Source: Cochliopodium minus
Lineage: Eukaryota > Discosea > Himatismenida > Cochliopodiidae
Assembly (NCBI GenBank): GCA_024220525.1
Contig: JAMYWO010000052.1
Coordinates: 1-53,531 of the forward strand
Direction: 5' to 3'
Length of the DNA stretch: 53,531 nt
The notes under the pieces were generated by a model. The model saw only the letters and a list, made by a program, of their open reading frames with translations. It searched no databases and was not told the DNA's origin. The stretch's first letter is position 1. Each line of letters begins with the position of its first letter. A program made the position numbers and the translations under genes. Positions 10,067 through 21,507 of the stretch are shown in pieces.

Positions 10067-11078
10067 ATGGAGAATTCTAACTGTGATATTGATGTATTAA
10101 TTCAACAAAACAAAGAAAAGATAAACAAATTGAAAGAATCCATCCAAGATATTTACGATGAAAAGAAGCACGATGATTTATTTTTGTTAAGATACTGTCT
10201 TTCTCACAAGAAAACTTCCAAAGCAGAAAGCTCAATCAGATTTAACGTGGATTATCGAAAAAAAAATGAAAGTTGGTTGAAAGAAGCAGTAAATGGAGAA
10301 AAATCAGCACCCCATTATGAAGTTATAGGTGAGCTCAACACTTGGAAACTTATTTGTAATTTTTTTGAATCAAAAAAAAAAAGGAAAACATCTTGTTGGA
10401 GGAATTCATAAAGTGAGTATTGAAAAGGGTCAACCTGTTGTCATTTTGAGGATGGGATTAGGGGATTATAAGAAGGTTTCTGAATCTCTGACTGGAGAAA
10501 ATTTAGTAGAATTTATTGTATTTCAAAAAGAAGTTTACCATGTAAATCATAATTATATATTTTATTATTAAATATTTATTAATTTATTTATTTTTTTAAA
10601 AAAGTTAATTTGTGATGAATTGACAAGAAAAAGCAGAAAACTGACAAAATTGATCATGATCAATGATTTAGAAGGGTTTTCCATGCTTTCTAATGACATA
10701 AAAATGTTCAAAAGTGGGGGGGAATCCACCAAGATTGCTGACAAACTGTATCCTCAATTGTTAGAAACAAATCTCTTCGTAAACGTCCCTGCAGTCTTCA
10801 AAATCATATTTTCAATTGCCTCTGTTTTTATGAGCAAAAAATCTCTTTCAAAAATGACAATTGGAAAAGGAAATACCAAGGATAGAAATCTATTGAAAAG
10901 TGTGAGCATACCTCCAAAATTTTTTCTCAAATTGATCTTCCTACTTTTTTGGGTGGCACTTGTAATTGTTCTGGAGGTTGCATTGGGGAAGTATCAAACG
11001 ATATCAATAGTAGGATCTCAGATAACAAATGATTTTTCTGAATCAAAATCAAAATATGATTATTTGTTAATTCACTGA
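10067..11078 (+). pseudogene. SEC14/CRAL-TRIO protein, copy 2, with a C-terminal frameshift
   Basis: Exons 10067-10328 and 10384-10541 plus an exon from 10605 match copy 1 in order, length and phase. Exon 1 is nearly identical to copy 1; exons 2 and 3 differ more. Near 10884 one A of a short run present in copy 1 is missing. The frame then leaves the conserved end and stops at 11078 after an unrelated hydrophobic tail. The homologous end (LPTFLGGTCNCSGGC to a TGA at 11030-11032) is still readable in the other frame and shows mainly conservative changes. This points to a very recent loss or a base-call error. If real, the altered end replaces the gate-strand region and adds a hydrophobic stretch. 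The inverted-repeat promoter block is retained. Confidence 0.65.
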
Positions 11079-11354
11079 AATTTATTTTAAATTTATAAAA
11101 AAGATAAATTTTAGGATAATATATTAAATTTTTAATTGAAACAAATTCAAAGAAAATTGGGCTTTCTAAAGATCTATATTTTATCATAATTAGCTGTAAC
11201 AAAATTTAAACATAAAAGAACCTTAAAATGAAATTAAAAAAAAAAAAAACTCAAAAGGAACAATATTACTCAAAATATTGATTTGAAATCAAAAAAAAAT
11301 TTTGACAAAAAAAAAAATTTAATCAAAAATAATAAAATAAAAATAAAATAAAAA

Positions 11355-12495
11355 ATGATTCTGAAATATGAAGAAAATATGGGAATAATAGAATTATTTG
11401 TGATATACATGTTAGATTCTGCTATTGAAGTAATGGTATTGTCTGTATTTTTCATACTACCAATGAAAGATGTGATATATCAAAACTTGTTTGACTACTT
11501 TGGATTAGGAGATAAAATGATGTTTGTTGTAGTGACATCTTTAGTTCATTCATTGTCGTATTTCTTCAGTTTTGCATTCTATCAAATGTGCGAACAATTC
11601 AATTTGCTTGAAAAATACAAGATAAAGAAGACTGAGAAAATGAAAGGACCATCACAAGAATTGATTTTAAAAACTTTGAAAGATGCATTAATTGGACAAT
11701 TCATATTTCAACCAATCTTGTTGTATATAATGTAATAATACAGTATAAAAAAAAAAAATGATAAATTATTTTGAATATTCACCTAAAATTCAATTTTTAA
11801 AAAACAATCTAGATATGATTATGCTACAGAATACGGAATGATAATGAATGGTCCTTTACCAAGTTTTTTCGAAGCTTTCCAAACTCTTTTTTGGTACTAT
11901 CATTTCCTTGAAATCTGTTTCTATTTTTCACATCGTTTGCTTCATCATCCTTTGTTATACAAAAGATTCCATAAACAACATCATGAGTATAAAGATACCA
12001 TTTCTATAAGTGCAGGTAAAAAAAATTTCTCAGTTTTAATTTTTCGCCTAAAAAACAATAAATAATAATAATAATAATAAATATAAAGAGCATAGCAGTT
12101 TTGTTGAAAGTCTTATATCAGCGCAAATACCATCGTTGGTTATTTTATTGTCTGGATGTCATTATAGCTTGTTCTTATCTATTCTCATTTTAAGATTATA
12201 TACCACTTATGAAGTTCATAGTGGATATTCTTTCCCTTGGTCATTGGGATACAGAAGTGAATATCATTATTTCCATCATTCTGCTAATATAGGTAATTAT
12301 TCTGCTTCTGTCTTTTTGGATTCTCTTTTTGGTACCAATGATGCTTGGAATGAACATTATCGAATTCTTAATTCCAAAAAACTCCAAGAAAGGGAATCAA
12401 TTGGTGATTCTAAAAATATTTTGAGTGAGAAAGATGAATTCGAAGAGAAATATACAAATGAAATGAAGGATAATGATAATAATATTGAGGATTGA
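11355..12495 (+). CDS. fatty acid hydroxylase/sterol desaturase family membrane di-iron enzyme
   Basis: Exons 11355-11731, 11813-12015 and 12089-12495 join in frame (328 residues). Several hydrophobic segments surround three histidine boxes: HRLLH, HKQHH and HYFHH, the metal ligands of the superfamily that includes C-4 methylsterol oxidase, C-5 sterol desaturase and fatty-acid 2-hydroxylases. The spacing (HRLLHHPLLYKRFHKQHHEY, then about 90 residues to YRSEYHYFHH) and the HSGYSFPW stretch before the last box are most like the methylsterol-oxidase branch. The enzyme would sit in the ER membrane and use O2 and reduced cytochrome b5. The last 60 residues are a charged tail (KDEFEEKYTNEMKD) without an obvious retrieval signal. 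The exact substrate is not decided. Confidence 0.86.
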
Positions 12496-12712
12496 AATCA
12501 ATTAAGAAGATTCAACTCGTTTTTTTGTAAATATTGCAAAAAGTAAATAAAATTGTATAGAAAGCCTATTTTTTTATTTTATTTTGTTACATGTTATTCA
12601 AAAAAATGAACACATTGATTTATCTAAAATGATCTTTCATACATTCAGATCTTTGAGCCAATTAATTTTTAAAATGAAAAAAAAAAAAAAATTAGGGAAG
12701 GTAAAAGAAAAA

Positions 12713-13609
12713 ATGGGAAATGATTTAAATGTTGATAGTAAAGAAGTAGAAGAATTCAAAAATCTCACAAATTGTAAAAAATAAAACCAATAAATTATAT
12801 AACAGGACAAAATAATTTACTTATAAAAAAATAAAAAGTTTCTGAAGAAGAATTGAAGAGACTTTGGAGAAGATTCAAGAAATTGGATAAAGATGATAAT
12901 AACACATTGACCACTGAAGAATTCAGAGAAATTCCAGAATTAGCCAGTAATCCTTTGTTAGAGAGGGTGATTGCCATTTTCGATACCAATAAAGATGATG
13001 AGATTGAATTCAAAGAATTCATCTCTGCCCTTTCCACTTTTTCTGTGAAAGGAAACATTGAAGCAAAATTGAAATGTAAAAATTCCTTTTTTTTTTTGAA
13101 GATAATAATTGATTGGATGCATTCATTGAATCAAACAAATCCAATTCTTGAATACATAATTCATATTTGGAGAATATAAAGGATTTATAAAAGAATAAAA
13201 AGTATTTTGAAGTTCATCCAAAAAAATAAAAAGAATCCTATTCTATAAATAAGATTTATTGAATAAGAATTTGAATTATAAAATCTCATAATTAAATTTA
13301 TTGAACAAAAAAAAATATCATCATTTTTAAACTATTAAATCTTAAAAAAAAAAAATCTTAGTTGCATTTCAAATATATGATATGGATGGAGATGGATTCA
13401 TTTCGAATGGAGAATTATTTCAAGTACTGCAAATGATGGTGGGAGACAATTTGACCGAAGTTCAACTTCAACAAATCGTTGACAAAACAATCTTGGAGGC
13501 AGATCAAGACAAAGATGGAAAAATAAACTTTGAGGAATTTAAAAAACTCATTTCTAATACTGAAGAGTTTGATGAAAAAATGACTGTCAAATTAAGCGGA
13601 AAGATTTAA
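12713..13609 (+). CDS. CNB1: calcineurin regulatory subunit B
   Basis: Exons 12713-12773, 12839-13075 and 13362-13609 give 181 residues. Four EF-hands are readable, with loops [36 protein letters not shown] and [12 protein letters not shown]. The linker after hand 2 ([20 protein letters not shown]) and the [24 protein letters not shown] region closely follow animal and fungal CnB, separating it from calmodulin. The subunit binds calcineurin A and activates this Ca2+-calmodulin phosphatase. The chosen ATG gives MGN, keeping the N-terminal Gly that is myristoylated in known CnB. An upstream ATG at 12584 is in frame but would bury that Gly, so it was not used. Loop 1 has an Asn where Gly is usual at position 6. 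Confidence 0.95.
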
Positions 13610-13733
13610 AATTAAAAATATAAAAATATTAATAGTTTAAAAAAAAAAAATGTGAAGAGTAAAACAGATATTAAATAAAATTTTATTGGGAATAAATAAA
13701 AACTTATCAAAACAGAAAATATATTTAAATATT

Positions 13734-14645
13734 TCAGTTGACATAAGGGTTTTGTTTGAGCGGAGAGGAGGTGATGGAGTTGAAAGAACCGTTGGCCAAT
13801 TCGTCACTGTCTACTTCCTCTTCAAAGACCTCCTCAACATTTAAAGAAGAAGGAGAAGAAGGAGGATTCTTTTCATCATCATTGTAGTTATAATCCAAAG
13901 GAGGATTGTTAAAAGAAATATTAGAATTGTTGTTGACATTACTTTGGACGTAAGAAGAAAGGTAATCTTGTTTGTTTTGAAAAGACAAGTGTTCAATTTG
14001 CTTTTCTTTTTCTTCGAGTTGATTCGCCAAAAGCTGGATCTGCTGGTTTTTCTCCTGGTTCTGGATCTGCAAAGCCTCGATCTTCTGAGAAAACAAGCTA
14101 TGAGAAGTTTGCTGAGACTCCTGCAACGTGTTGGACAAAATCTCCAACTGATGATTCTTCTCCTTGTTCTCAATCTGAAGCAAATCAAGCTGTTGGTTCT
14201 TCTCCTTCATCTGCAAAAGTAGAGAATCGATCTTGGAAGTCTTCTCCTTGTTCTCATGAAACAAAGAATCGTTCTGAGTCAAAGTCTGCTTGTTCTGGTT
14301 AGAAAAAATCTCGAGCTGTCTGTTTTTCTCATCATAAATCTCCTCTTTTTCTCTTGCAAGCTCCATGATCTCTTTTTCCTTCTCTTTGATCTTTTTGTTC
14401 AACTCTGTTTCGGTTTCTTCTTTGCTTTGAATCATTTTGATGAGTTTTTCGTTCTCCGAGGAGATCTGGAAGATGTGGTTGGAGAGTTTCAGGAGCTGCT
14501 GCTCGCACTCTTTGATTCTCTTTTCGCTTTCCTGTTGGTTGTCGGAGGTGGGCAACGTTTTTATTTTGTTTTCCAACTCCTCTATTTTCTCTTTCAATTC
14601 AAAATTCTCTTTCTCTATTTGTATTCTTTCTTTATCGCTTTTCAT
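13734..14645 (-). CDS. coiled-coil protein, unknown function
   Basis: A single exon of 303 residues. Residues 1-220 are heptad-like coiled coil rich in E, K, Q and N, with a loose repeat built on EKNQQLDLLQIENKEKNHQL and related units (about 130-215). The last 80 residues are low-complexity and acidic (EEVFEEEVDSDELANGSF) with Ser/Pro/Asn runs. No catalytic or membrane motif is present. It could be a Golgi, cytoskeletal or scaffold protein; composition alone cannot say. The long open frames on the opposite strand are mirror images of its repetitive codons. It and the next gene are both minus-strand coiled-coil genes but show no clear sequence kinship. Confidence 0.75.
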   Translation of the reverse strand: MKSDKERIQIEKENFELKEKIEELENKIKTLPTSDNQQESEKRIKECEQQLLKLSNHIFQISSENEKLIKMIQSKEETETELNKKIKEKEKEIMELAREKEEIYDEKNRQLEIFSNQNKQTLTQNDSLFHENKEKTSKIDSLLLQMKEKNQQLDLLQIENKEKNHQLEILSNTLQESQQTSHSLFSQKIEALQIQNQEKNQQIQLLANQLEEKEKQIEHLSFQNKQDYLSSYVQSNVNNNSNISFNNPPLDYNYNDDEKNPPSSPSSLNVEEVFEEEVDSDELANGSFNSITSSPLKQNPYVN

Positions 14646-14927
14646 TATTTTTTTTGGAAGAAAATTTGAAAAATGTAGTTTTTGTTTAAATTTTTTCTTG
14701 AAATTTTTAATTTTTATTAATTTAAATCATTAAATGAATACTAAACAAAAATAAGTGATTTTCTGAATATTTTTTAAATAAGTATTTGTTTCATATTAAT
14801 TAAAACACTTGTTCTTTGGTTTTAAAAGCATTTTAAGTGTCAGAAAAAAAAGATAAAAATTTTTTTAATAATTTCTTTTTAAATAAAATATAAATTCAGT
14901 GAAAAATAAATTAAATAATAATAGAAA

Positions 14928-15500
14928 TTACTTTTTATCATTTACAATGCCATTTGAATGACTATGATATCCACCATCTTCCCTCTTCTCATTATCCATC
15001 TCATTCTTTAGATTGTTGAATTGCTCGATGATTTTCTCGATCCAATCCTCCCTATTAAGATTATTGCCTCCATCTTCCTTGATGCCCAATTTCTGAAACA
15101 GAAATTTCTTATTGGACTCTATCTTTTGATTTATCTGCGAGATTTTTTCATCGCACATTTGTTTCTCTTCCATCACTGAATTTATGGACAATTCATACTC
15201 TTTCTTCTCATTATCTATCTTCATCATCAGATCTCTCAATTGTTTATTTTGTAAGGATTGCACCTGTGTCAATTGTTTTTCTGTTTCTTCTATTATCGTT
15301 GTCTTTTCTTGCAGAGATTTGCTTAGATGCATCATCTTCTCTTTCAATTCTTTCACTTCCTTCTCCAATTGAAGATTTATCGTCTCCATTTTATTCTCTG
15401 TTTGTATTGGTGACGTGGTTGTATTATTTGTGTTGTTATTTGTTTCTTTATTCGTTTTATCTTCTTCAGGCGCTATTATCTTGAACAATTGATTCCACAT
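14928..15500 (-). CDS. coiled-coil protein, unknown function
   Basis: A single exon of 190 residues. An Asn/Thr-rich leader (residues 15-35) is followed by coiled coil from about 40 to 130 (LQLEKEVKELKEKMMHLSKS) and a C-terminal part containing FLFQKLGIKEDGG and NREDWIEKIIEQFNNL. No family is recognised. Its start lies 39 bases from the assembly gap, so part of its promoter is unsequenced, and a 5' extension through the gap cannot be excluded, though MWNQLFKII is a plausible start. Confidence 0.65.
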   Translation of the reverse strand: MWNQLFKIIAPEEDKTNKETNNNTNNTTTSPIQTENKMETINLQLEKEVKELKEKMMHLSKSLQEKTTIIEETEKQLTQVQSLQNKQLRDLMMKIDNEKKEYELSINSVMEEKQMCDEKISQINQKIESNKKFLFQKLGIKEDGGNNLNREDWIEKIIEQFNNLKNEMDNEKREDGGYHSHSNGIVNDKK

Positions 15501-15539
15501 TTCCCTTTTTCTTCCTTTATATTGATATTTATGAACTTC

Positions 15540-15639
15540 NNNNNNNNNNNNNNNNNNNNNNNNNNNNNNNNNNNNNNNNNNNNNNNNNNNNNNNNNNNNN
15601 NNNNNNNNNNNNNNNNNNNNNNNNNNNNNNNNNNNNNNN
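15540..15639. other. assembly gap (100 N)
   Basis: Exactly 100 N, the usual placeholder for a gap of unknown size. It separates two divergent genes, so their order and orientation here rest on scaffolding. Confidence 0.99.
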
Positions 15640-15784
15640 TTGGTTGATCATTGAAATTTCAAACAAAGAAATTATTGAACAATATTGATCCCACAAAATT
15701 GCTATGACCTTTCCTTCATGAATGAGTGAATTTTCAAATTTATAAGCTTTATTTTCATTGTTAATTTCAAAGAAAATAAAAAAA

Positions 15785-16628
15785 ATGGTGAAAGGAAAGC
15801 CAATATTTTTAATTTTACTTTTGGTATTGCTATATATCAAGAATTCTGCTGCAGTATGCGGTGATTTTAAAACTTGTGCAACATGCACTGATGGACCATG
15901 TATTTGGTGTTCTTCCACAATAACATGCCTGCCTGGAACATTTAATGTAAAGAAATTAAAAATTTACAAATTTAATTTGTTTTAGTGAACCAAAATATGT
16001 TAAATAAATTTTGTTTATTCATATAGGGTCCAGCTGCAGGCCAAACATGTGGAGGATTTTCATGGTATGCATCATCATGTGATGGTAATAAAAAAAAATT
16101 TTATCGACAATTTCGATCAATAAAAGAAAGAGATTTATCAATGATTATCTGATATCAAAATCTCTATTCAATCCATACATTCAAATACTTTTATACAATA
16201 ACATTCTTCTATTTAATTTAAAAATTGAAACAATTAAATTCAATATATCACCGATATATCCAATAAATCACTCAATAAAAAAAGAGATCTTACATAAAGA
16301 TCCATTATCTACAAATAAACCATCATTTTCCATTTAATTTTACCCTTTTTATTTGAAACTTAAAAAATATATTTTTTATTAATTTTCAATAATAGTACCT
16401 GGATTGGGAGTATTTATAATTATTGGTGGAGTGGTTGGGATAGTGGTTCTCATTTTGATTATTTGTTTTTGCCGCTGTATCTGTTCAAGAGTAAAGAAAA
16501 AAGATGATTATCAATATATTTCTTTGGATGAAAGGGTTTCAAATAGAAATTCTAATAAAGAGATGACCTCATCCCAAATCGAAAGAGATGAAATGCGTAA
16601 AAAATATGGGCTTTCAAACAAGAATTGA
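15785..16628 (+). CDS. PTTG1IP: PTTG1IP/PBF-like single-pass membrane protein with a PSI-type cysteine domain
   Basis: Exons 15785-15946, 16027-16084 and 16396-16628 give 150 residues. There is an N-terminal signal peptide (KPIFLILLLVLLYIKNSAA). A small Cys-rich ectodomain follows with the CxxCATCTDGPCIWC pattern typical of PSI domains. A transmembrane helix (about 78-98, VFIIIGGVVGIVVLILIICF) leads to a Cys/Arg stop-transfer stretch (CRCICSRVKKK). The cytosolic tail ends RDEMRKKYGLSNKN, which matches the conserved end of human PTTG1IP, and a YQYISL motif could be an endocytic signal. In animals the protein binds securin and traffics between plasma membrane, endosomes and nucleus; its role in protists is unknown. 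The start was chosen at MVKGKP because the upstream in-frame ATG would put lysines ahead of the signal peptide. Confidence 0.85.
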
Positions 16629-16867
16629 AGGAAAAAATAAATTAATAAAAAAATAAAAAAACAAAAAAGTTAGAATATCCCTTTATCTTCAATAACATTT
16701 CAATATCATAATTTTTAGAAAGAGTTAGTGATTTTTAATTTTAAACAGGAAATTTAAAATTTAAAAAATAAATTGAATAAAAAAAGATTTTATCTGAGAA
16801 AATTGATTTATTTGACAAAGAACAAAAAATTTACGAATTTCTTTTTCTTGAAACAAAAAAAAAAAAA

Positions 16868-17251
16868 TCACTTTTGCAAAATGTTTTTGAACGACTTGAT
16901 GGTCTCCATGTTGTGCAGCTCAGGATCATCAATGACTTTCTGGGACAAAGACAGAGTCTCATCAATAGCAAACTCGAGCTTCTTCAACTCTTCCAACAAC
17001 TCGTTTTCTTTCAGTCCCAATTGAACTTCTCTTTTGAAAATGTTGGATTTGATGTTTTTGTGTTGCTGAGTGTTTTGTTGGTTGGATCTTAGACTGTTGT
17101 TCTTTGTTTTGGTTGTGGTGGGAGGCTCGACGATGGGACTTTCGTTTCCCATCCATTTGAGGATCTGGTTGGCCATCTCTTTTTCCTTTTCGATCTCGTG
17201 TTTTTTCTCCTCTTTGATGGGTGTCACGTTTAGGAGATTAGGTGCAGTCAT
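16868..17251 (-). CDS. small hypothetical protein, disordered N half and helical C half
   Basis: A single exon of 127 residues. The N half is polar with a short motif MANQILKWMGNE and a Pro/Thr stretch (VEPPTTTKTKNN). The C half (KENELLEELKKLEFAIDETL to SFKNILQK) is one long amphipathic helix or coiled coil with a VIDDPELHNMETI segment. No domain was recognised; a SNARE-interacting or BAG-like helix is conceivable but unsupported. Base composition and codon use match neighbouring real genes, and opposite-strand frames are poorer. Confidence 0.6.
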   Translation of the reverse strand: MTAPNLLNVTPIKEEKKHEIEKEKEMANQILKWMGNESPIVEPPTTTKTKNNSLRSNQQNTQQHKNIKSNIFKREVQLGLKENELLEELKKLEFAIDETLSLSQKVIDDPELHNMETIKSFKNILQK

Positions 17252-17698
17252 CGTGCTTGATCCTTAACAAACTTTTAATTATTTTTTTAAAACACTTTTT
17301 ATTTTATGAATGTTCTTTCTTTTTGGTTCATCAATTAGATACTTTTTTTTATATCTTATTTATCAAATTTAGAATTATATGTATAATTAAATTGATATCA
17401 CAATATCTTTATTAATAAATTCAAATAATTTCCAAAAAAATTTTTTAGGGAAGCCCATTGTTCCCCTGAATAATATATCTTTGTTAGAAAGTGAATTATT
17501 CTATTTTTATTTTAATTTCGATGCAAATGCTTTCTTTATAATCAATACTCTAAATTGTATTTGGTGTATATGATCAAATATTTGAAGGATCATTGTATTT
17601 GGATTCATTATAATTATGAATTATACTTTCATTTCTAATATATGATCAAATACTTTTATCTAAATTCATATTATTTTTTCAATATTTCCAAATCCAAA
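17252..17698. other. intergenic, 447 bases, no gene seen
   Basis: AT-rich DNA between two minus-strand genes. It holds a weak hairpin (GGGAA 17448-17452, TTCCC 17461-17465) and two copies of TATGATCAAATA about 70 bases apart (near 17568 and 17642). These may be upstream elements of the gene at 16868-17251, but nothing proves it. Confidence 0.5.
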
Positions 17699-18240
17699 TT
17701 AATCATTAAAAATTTTTGATATTATTGGATCACATTTGATATTTTGTTTGAAATGTTTAAATATTTTTATAATTAAAAGGGAATTCTTACTTTTTTTGGT
17801 TTTCAATTGATTGGTGGATTTCAAATCTTTATTTCCTTTACTTATTTGCAACAATCTTTGTTTATTGATTTCAGATTCTTTTTTTTTTTTGTAAATTGAT
17901 GGTAATATAAGAATAAACAGGTGTATTGTTTTTTTTTTTTACTTTGAATCAAAAGATTTCTTTTCAATTCATTGAATGTGAATTCTTTCATAAATTTTTT
18001 AAAGGTAGATTCTGTTGTTGAATTTTTTTTGAAAGAGAATCCTGATTTATTTCCCACTATCTCCAAATATTTCGTGAGGACATCCAATGATACGATTTTT
18101 TCTTTGGATTCTTTGAAATTATCTTTCCAATAATCCTTTAAATTCTTTTCAGAAAGAGTATTGGAGTATTCAATTCCCAAATCACTCAAGAGAGTACTTT
18201 GTTCATCAATTATATTTGTTTTCAATTTTTGTGTGCTCAT
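17699..18240 (-). CDS. hypothetical helical protein, two exons
   Basis: Exon 1 (18240-17943) starts MSTQKLKTNIIDEQSTLLSD and contains KDYWKDNFKESKEKIVSLDV and FMKEFTFNELKRNLLIQ. The donor at 17942 and the acceptor before 17877 fit in phase 1, and the frame continues (KSEINKQRLLQISKGNKDLK) to a TAA at 17699, giving 158 residues. No family is recognised. The last 35 residues are in very AT-rich sequence and may be read-through into another intron, so the C-terminus is uncertain. Confidence 0.5.
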
Positions 18241-18721
18241 TTTATTTCATACAAAATCTGAAATCTATTTTTTTTTTTTAATATTCATTCTGATGTTAAA
18301 TTTTGTGATATCTCAAATCTTTTTAAACTTAAGGATGAACATTTAGGGATGTGATTGATTTTTTTGGAGAGTTCAAAATAAAAATTAGATTCTTTTATAT
18401 GAACTCTAAAAACAAGGAAAAGTAATTGAAGCACTCAATAAAAAAAATACTGAACTCATTTACAGTCAAAGATCATCAAGTTTTCAAATTGGAAAAAAAA
18501 AACGAAACAAAACCATTTTGAAAAAGAAAATGAAGAGGTATAAACTTCATCTCTTCAATCAAAAGAGAAAACCTCTATTATACAATTCAATGAGTTTACA
18601 GAAAACAAAAGAAAAAATAGTTTTTAATAAAAAGGGATTTTATAAGTATTCTTTTTTTATAAATAATTTTATTTATCAATCAATTTGAAAAATATACAAA
18701 TAATCAATTCACACATCACCC
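18241..18721. other. intergenic, 481 bases, no gene seen
   Basis: Lies between the end of HSP104 and the start of the 17699-18240 gene. It contains the imperfect hairpin TGAAGAG ... CTCTTCA near 18530-18556 with a 13-base loop. This could help 3'-end formation of HSP104, although no clear AATAAA context stands out. Otherwise it is low-complexity AT DNA. Confidence 0.45.
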
Positions 18722-21355
18722 TTATTTGCTGTTTTGGATGATATCTTTGAGAATCACTTTATAATCCAATTTTTCACCATTAGAGAAAACTTTGACAGTG
18801 GATTTGTTTTGCAATTCACCAGAAATGATCAACTTGGAAAGATGGGTGACAAGATGTTTCTCCAAATATCTTTTCAAAGGACGAGCACCATAAACAGGAT
18901 CATAAGATTGATCAACGATGAATTTGGTAGCAGAATCCTCAATCAAGATATCGATCTCACGATCCTTCAATCTCTTTGCTATCTGATCGATCTGTTGCAA
19001 GATGATCTTTTGCATGTGTTGATATACAAGAGGAGTGAACATAGAGATGGCATCCAATCTGTTGAGAAACTCGGGTCTAAAGTGTTGGCGGACAGATTCC
19101 ATGACGAGTTTACGAGCATCCTCGGTGATTTTACCCTCTTTGGTGATCCCTTTCAACAAATATTGAGAACCAAGATTGGAAGTCATGATGATGACAGTGT
19201 TGGTGAAATTGACAGTTCTTCCTTTTCCATCTGTCAAACGGCCATCGTCCAAAACCTGAAGGAGAATGTTAAAGACATCACTGTGAGCCTTTTCGATCTC
19301 ATCAAACAAAATGACGGAGTAAGGTCTTCTTCTCACTGCTTCAGTGAGCTGTCCACCTTCGTCAAAGCCAACATAACCAGGAGGAGCACCTATAAGTCTT
19401 GCAACACTATGCTTCTCCATGTATTCAGACATGTCAATTCTTACCATGTTCTTTTCATCGTCAAAAAGTTGGTAAGCCAAAGTTTTTGCCAATTCCGTTT
19501 TACCTGTACCTGTTGGCCCTAAGAACAAGAAAGTTCCGATAGGTTGATTAGGTCTTGAAAGTCCCGCTCTGCTTCTCAAAACAGCTTCACAAACTTCATC
19601 GACAGCTTCCTCTTGTCCCACAACACGTTTGTGAACTTCATCAGAAAGGTTGAGCAACTTTTCTTTTTCGGTTTGAGAAAGTTTTTTGACAGGGATTCCG
19701 GTCCATCTGCTCACTATTTCGGAGATTTGATCAGGTCCTACTACTTCGCTGATCAAGGAATCTTTATCTGTTTCCTTTCTCTTCTTCTGTTGCTCTTCCA
19801 AGTTTTGGATTTTCTTCTTTATTTCGGGCAAAGCTCCATACTTCAAATCAGCGACGAGTTGAAGATCTTGTCTTCTTGTTGCAGATTCGATTTTCATTTG
19901 AATTTCGTCCAATTTACGTTTCAAGTCACGGATTTCGTTTACTCTTGAACGCTCCAACTCATATCTTGATTTCAAAGGTTGTAAAGTATCATTAATGCGA
20001 GAAATTTCGTTGTTGACAACTTCCAATCTCTTCAAAGACATCTCATCTTTGTCCTTTTCGTTTTTCAATGCAGTAGCCTCTATTTCGAGCTGCAATTTTC
20101 TTCTTTCCATTTTATCGATATCTTCAGGTTGAGAATTAAGTTGTACACGAACAGACGAACATGCTTCATCCACCAAATCCAAAGATTTATCAGGCTGGAA
20201 TCGAGAGGTGATGTATCTTTCGGAAAGTTGTGCTGCGACAACCAATGCAGAATCTTTGATTTGAACACCATGATGTGTCTCATACTTTTCTTTCAATCCT
20301 CTCAAAATGGAAATGGTATCTTCTATGGAGGGTTCTTTAACGAAAACTTGTTGGAATCTTCTTTCGAAAGCCTGATCTTTTTCGACATACTTTTGATACT
20401 CATCCAAAGTAGTTGCACCAATACACTTCAACTCTCCTCTTGCCAACATGGGTTTCAATAGATTTGCAGCATCCATAGCTCCATCAGTTTTACCAGCGCC
20501 AAGAACCAAGTGGATCTCGTCAATAAACAAAATGACTTTACCCTCACTGTCTTTCACTTCCTTCAAAACTGCTTTCAATCTTTCTTCAAATTCTCCTCTG
20601 TACTTTGCTCCTGCAATCAATGCACCCATATCTAAAGAAATCACCTTGCATTGTAGATTTTCAGGGACATCTCCTTTCACTATTCTCATCGCCAATCCTT
20701 CCACGATCGCTGTTTTACCAACACCTGCAGATCCCACCAAAACAGGATTGTTCTTTCTTTTTCTTGATAACACTTGGATCACTCTTCTTATTTCTTCATC
20801 TCTTCCAATCACTGGATCCAATTTTGATTCTTCTGCCAATGCTGTCAAATCTGTTCCATATTTATTCAATGCATCGTATCCTGATTCTGCTCCCTTGCTG
20901 TTCACTTTATTGTTTCCTCTTATTTGGATTATTGATTCTTTCAGCGAATTTTTATTCAATCCTCCCATCTCAAATGCTTTCATGCAATCATTTTCTTCTA
21001 TGATTGCCAATAACAAATGATCCAATGCCACATGTGAATCCCCATTTTCTTTTGCCAATTTTTCTGATTTTTGGAAAACTCTTATTGTTGCAGGACCAAC
21101 TGATACTTTTTGTGGTGCTGGATCTTGTGATGGTAATCTGACGCATATTTTCGTCAGATTTTTGATTATCTCTTTTGTATTCCCTTTTGCTTTTTCGCAA
21201 ATATTTGAGGCTAATCCATTTTCTTCTTTGAACATTGCCAATGCCAAATGTGCAGGTTCCAATTGTACATTTGAAAAGCTTTTTGCTGATTCTTGTGCTT
21301 GGATAAATAATTCTGTTGTTTTATTTGTCCATTTATCAGTATCTATTTCACTCAT
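18722..21355 (-). CDS. HSP104: HSP104/ClpB-type disaggregase, cytosolic HSP101 form
   Basis: A single 877-residue exon. In order: Clp N domain (1-150, [20 protein letters not shown]); NBD1 with Walker [10 protein letters not shown], Walker [10 protein letters not shown] and pore loop [11 protein letters not shown]; a long coiled-coil middle domain (about 405-530); NBD2 with [19 protein letters not shown] and pore loop GAPPGYVG; and a C-terminal small domain. The family threads aggregated proteins through a hexamer with Hsp70. The middle domain separates it from ClpA/ClpC. No organelle-targeting extension is present, and the protein starts MSEIDTDKW like cytosolic members. It ends QNSK, without the acidic DDLD-type tail of yeast Hsp104. 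It is intronless among intron-rich neighbours. Two heat-shock-element dimers lie 150-180 bases upstream. Confidence 0.97.
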   Translation of the reverse strand: MSEIDTDKWTNKTTELFIQAQESAKSFSNVQLEPAHLALAMFKEENGLASNICEKAKGNTKEIIKNLTKICVRLPSQDPAPQKVSVGPATIRVFQKSEKLAKENGDSHVALDHLLLAIIEENDCMKAFEMGGLNKNSLKESIIQIRGNNKVNSKGAESGYDALNKYGTDLTALAEESKLDPVIGRDEEIRRVIQVLSRKRKNNPVLVGSAGVGKTAIVEGLAMRIVKGDVPENLQCKVISLDMGALIAGAKYRGEFEERLKAVLKEVKDSEGKVILFIDEIHLVLGAGKTDGAMDAANLLKPMLARGELKCIGATTLDEYQKYVEKDQAFERRFQQVFVKEPSIEDTISILRGLKEKYETHHGVQIKDSALVVAAQLSERYITSRFQPDKSLDLVDEACSSVRVQLNSQPEDIDKMERRKLQLEIEATALKNEKDKDEMSLKRLEVVNNEISRINDTLQPLKSRYELERSRVNEIRDLKRKLDEIQMKIESATRRQDLQLVADLKYGALPEIKKKIQNLEEQQKKRKETDKDSLISEVVGPDQISEIVSRWTGIPVKKLSQTEKEKLLNLSDEVHKRVVGQEEAVDEVCEAVLRSRAGLSRPNQPIGTFLFLGPTGTGKTELAKTLAYQLFDDEKNMVRIDMSEYMEKHSVARLIGAPPGYVGFDEGGQLTEAVRRRPYSVILFDEIEKAHSDVFNILLQVLDDGRLTDGKGRTVNFTNTVIIMTSNLGSQYLLKGITKEGKITEDARKLVMESVRQHFRPEFLNRLDAISMFTPLVYQHMQKIILQQIDQIAKRLKDREIDILIEDSATKFIVDQSYDPVYGARPLKRYLEKHLVTHLSKLIISGELQNKSTVKVFSNGEKLDYKVILKDIIQNSK

Positions 21356-21507
21356 TTTATTGATTTATTTGGTTTAATTTCAATTTTTTTTTTTATTTTT
21401 CTTTTGCTTTGTTTTTCTTTTTTTATTTTAAAAAGGAAGAAATTTCATATTTTTTAACCTAAAAATTAAAATTAAATTTTGAAGAGATTTCTTTATTTTT
21501 TTTCACA

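Noticed and set aside
12584-12712. Upstream in-frame ATG extending calcineurin B by 43 residues
   Set aside because: It would hide the conserved Met-Gly start used for myristoylation and adds Lys runs typical of a 5' leader.
13841-14669. Long open frames on both strands over the coiled-coil gene
   Set aside because: They arise from the biased repetitive codons of the 303-residue minus-strand gene; they are Leu/Phe- or Arg-rich and lack domain features.
18734-21377. Several plus-strand open frames opposite HSP104
   Set aside because: Shadows of a highly conserved intronless gene; no independent signals.
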